Source: Phycisphaerae bacterium
Lineage (GTDB): Bacteria; Planctomycetota; Phycisphaerae; WQYP01
Length of the DNA stretch: 6,287 nt
NCBI GenBank assembly: GCA_013044065.1
Contig: JABEVA010000275.1
Location: 1 to 6,287, forward strand
Direction: 5' to 3'
Made by a program: the position numbers and the translations under genes. The first letter of the stretch is position 1, and each line of letters opens with the position of its first letter. The notes under the pieces were generated by a model. That model searched no databases. It was not told where the DNA came from and saw nothing but the letters and a program-made list of their open reading frames with translations. Below, piece after piece: positions 5,371 to 6,287 of the stretch.

Positions 5371-5631
5371 CAATTTGACGGCTCCGCGAATCAGAATCTT
5401 GGGTGTGGCTATGGCGTTTGCATTCTCCACCTATGCGTGGCGTAACCAGACCGCGATCTTGGACTGCGGGGGCAAAGCAGAGCGACGACACCGCTTTTTT
5501 CCCGCGCGTTATGTTTGCCAATGGTCGCGGGGTCATGCTGGTATCGCCCGGGCCTTTGGCCTAAATTCGACGGCTTGCCCACCCCTAAAACCACTCGCTG
5601 CAGCCCATCGTAATTTCCCTCTTCTCGCTAT
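5371..5631. other. Convergent intergenic region with a probable repeat remnant
   Basis: The space between two converging genes holds no credible gene. A weak hairpin on the plus strand (AGAGCG/CGCTTT around ACGACAC, about 5479-5497, followed by T residues to 5500) could end the Schlafen-like transcript, but it sits about 110 nt after the stop and its stem is short. A CCCGCG/CGCGGG pair (5501-5506 with 5526-5531) has its T-run on the wrong side to terminate either gene. GCCCGGGC and GGCCTTTGGCC symmetries occur further on, without T-tracts. No terminator for the minus-strand gene is evident. Confidence 0.5.
5451..5500. repeat. Possible dispersed Verrucomicrobiota-type repeat fragment
   Basis: Read on the minus strand, the segment carries AGCGGTGTCGTCGCTCTGC, then CTTTGCCCCCGCAGTCCAAG. 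I associate this pattern (a GCGG-rich CTTTGCCGCCGCAGTCC core) with a repeat that recurs between genes in Verrucomicrobiota and is often translated into spurious short hypothetical proteins. Only one copy is in the window, so repeat status rests on recall and is untested here. Confidence 0.3.
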
Positions 5632-6287
5632 TCACGGCTCGACCAACACAGGCATTCCGATCCAGACTAGTTTCACCAGATATTCGGCGTCCCAGTTGGC
5701 CAGCCGGAAGCAGCCGTGGGATTCCGTCCGCCCGACCTGTTCGGGAATCGGCGTCCCATGCATACCGTAGCCCGGGCGGTCGAGGCCGATCCACGCCACG
5801 CCCACCGGGTTATTGGGGCCCGGCGGCAGGATTAACTTGTGGCCAATGGCCTGGAGTTCGGCGGACTCGGGAAACAGTTCCGGGTTGACCGTGTAATTAG
5901 GATGCGGGGCGATCACAATCACATGGAGCTCGCCAATGGGCCGCTTCTCCACCTTGGCCGCGATGCTGCACGGAAAGTGGGCCAACAAATTCGTGCCCGC
6001 GTCAAAGGCTTCCAGATATCTTTGACCCAGATGAATCACCGCAAAAGCCGCCTTGTCGGCGGGGTCGGGATACGTCACGGCGGGAATGGTCACGGCGGTG
6101 CCAGGCGCAGGATTGGGCCAGCCGGCGTCGGGATTCAGTTTTTTGATAAGCAACGGGCTGGCGTGCGCCGTTTCGCCAATCAATTCCAATTCCGTTTCGT
6201 AGGCCAGGGCCGTTTGTTGGGATTTTTCCAGCCAAGTGTTGCCCATCGGCTGCAAGCTGGCAAGATCATTGGTGGTCACGGTATAGG
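5632..6287 (-). CDS. L,D-transpeptidase (YkuD family), 5' truncated by the window edge
   Basis: The frame is open to the right edge and ends at TGA 5634-5632. GTG 6279-6277 gives 215 residues, but codons before it (YT) continue in frame, so it is likely internal. Numbering from that GTG, the catalytic YkuD domain covers about residues 76-213. It carries HGT at 174-176 and the nucleophile motif SHGC-F-R at 187-192 (Cys190, with His188 and Arg192), in HGTPIPEQVGRTESHGCFRL. The segment before it (about 1-66, with TWLEKSQQTALAYE, ASPLLIKKLNP and PGTAVTIPAV) looks like a LysM-like wall-binding module found in related transpeptidases. The enzyme would act in the periplasm, forming 3-3 peptidoglycan cross-links or attaching protein to peptidoglycan, with Cys190 as acyl acceptor. 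All key residues are present. It converges on the Schlafen-like gene and has no evident functional link to it. The signal peptide would be outside the window. Confidence 0.9.
   Translation of the reverse strand, partial: YTVTTNDLASLQPMGNTWLEKSQQTALAYETELELIGETAHASPLLIKKLNPDAGWPNPAPGTAVTIPAVTYPDPADKAAFAVIHLGQRYLEAFDAGTNLLAHFPCSIAAKVEKRPIGELHVIVIAPHPNYTVNPELFPESAELQAIGHKLILPPGPNNPVGVAWIGLDRPGYGMHGTPIPEQVGRTESHGCFRLANWDAEYLVKLVWIGMPVLVEP

Noticed and set aside
5479..5500. Intrinsic terminator for the Schlafen-like gene
   Set aside because: The stem is only six pairs with one wobble and lies about 110 nt after the stop; mentioned as a possibility but not called.
5375..5770. A 131-codon plus-strand open frame
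   Set aside because: It runs antisense into the catalytic motif region of the transpeptidase and through a probable repeat fragment; nothing supports expression.

Overview
The window looks like a chromosomal stretch from a member of the Verrucomicrobiota, probably Pedosphaera/Limisphaerales-like. This rests on three things: the protein types (a glucoamylase-type C-terminus, c-type cytochromes with a coiled-coil porin, an L,D-transpeptidase with a characteristic N-terminal segment), the weak or absent Shine-Dalgarno sequences, and intergenic repeats of a style I associate with that phylum. The taxonomic call is inference; no rRNA or marker gene is present.

Layout, left to right. (1) Positions 2-154 hold the last 50 codons of a plus-strand glucoamylase-family (PF10091-like) protein that begins outside the window. 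(2) Positions 155-707 are non-coding. They contain a good sigma70-type promoter at 524-552 and a perfect 14-bp palindrome just downstream of its expected start site. (3) Positions 708-3369 form a compact three-gene plus-strand operon: a small exported monoheme cytochrome c, an outer-membrane porin with a coiled-coil N-terminus, and an exported diheme cytochrome c. A strong intrinsic terminator at 3404-3435 closes it. Together the three products suggest periplasmic electron transfer coupled to an outer-membrane channel. The physiological substrate cannot be read from the window.

(4) Positions 3436-3999 are non-coding but densely structured. A hairpin (3457-3489) is followed by a predicted three-way junction (3503-3586) and a triloop hairpin (3586-3598). 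Next comes a repeat block with three small triloop hairpins, a 17-bp direct repeat 199 bp apart, and a 10-nt-period tandem repeat. The last part is a promoter-proximal set of three ACACGGAAGC boxes, two direct and one inverted. (5) Positions 4000-5370 encode a Schlafen/AlbA_2-type ATP-binding winged-helix protein (COG2865-like), possibly autoregulated and leaderless. (6) Positions 5371-5631 are a convergent intergenic region with a probable dispersed-repeat remnant. (7) Positions 5632-6287 on the minus strand encode an L,D-transpeptidase whose 5' end lies beyond the right edge.

The most interesting material is the cytochrome-porin-cytochrome operon, the folded element at 3457-3598, and the box array in front of the Schlafen-like gene.
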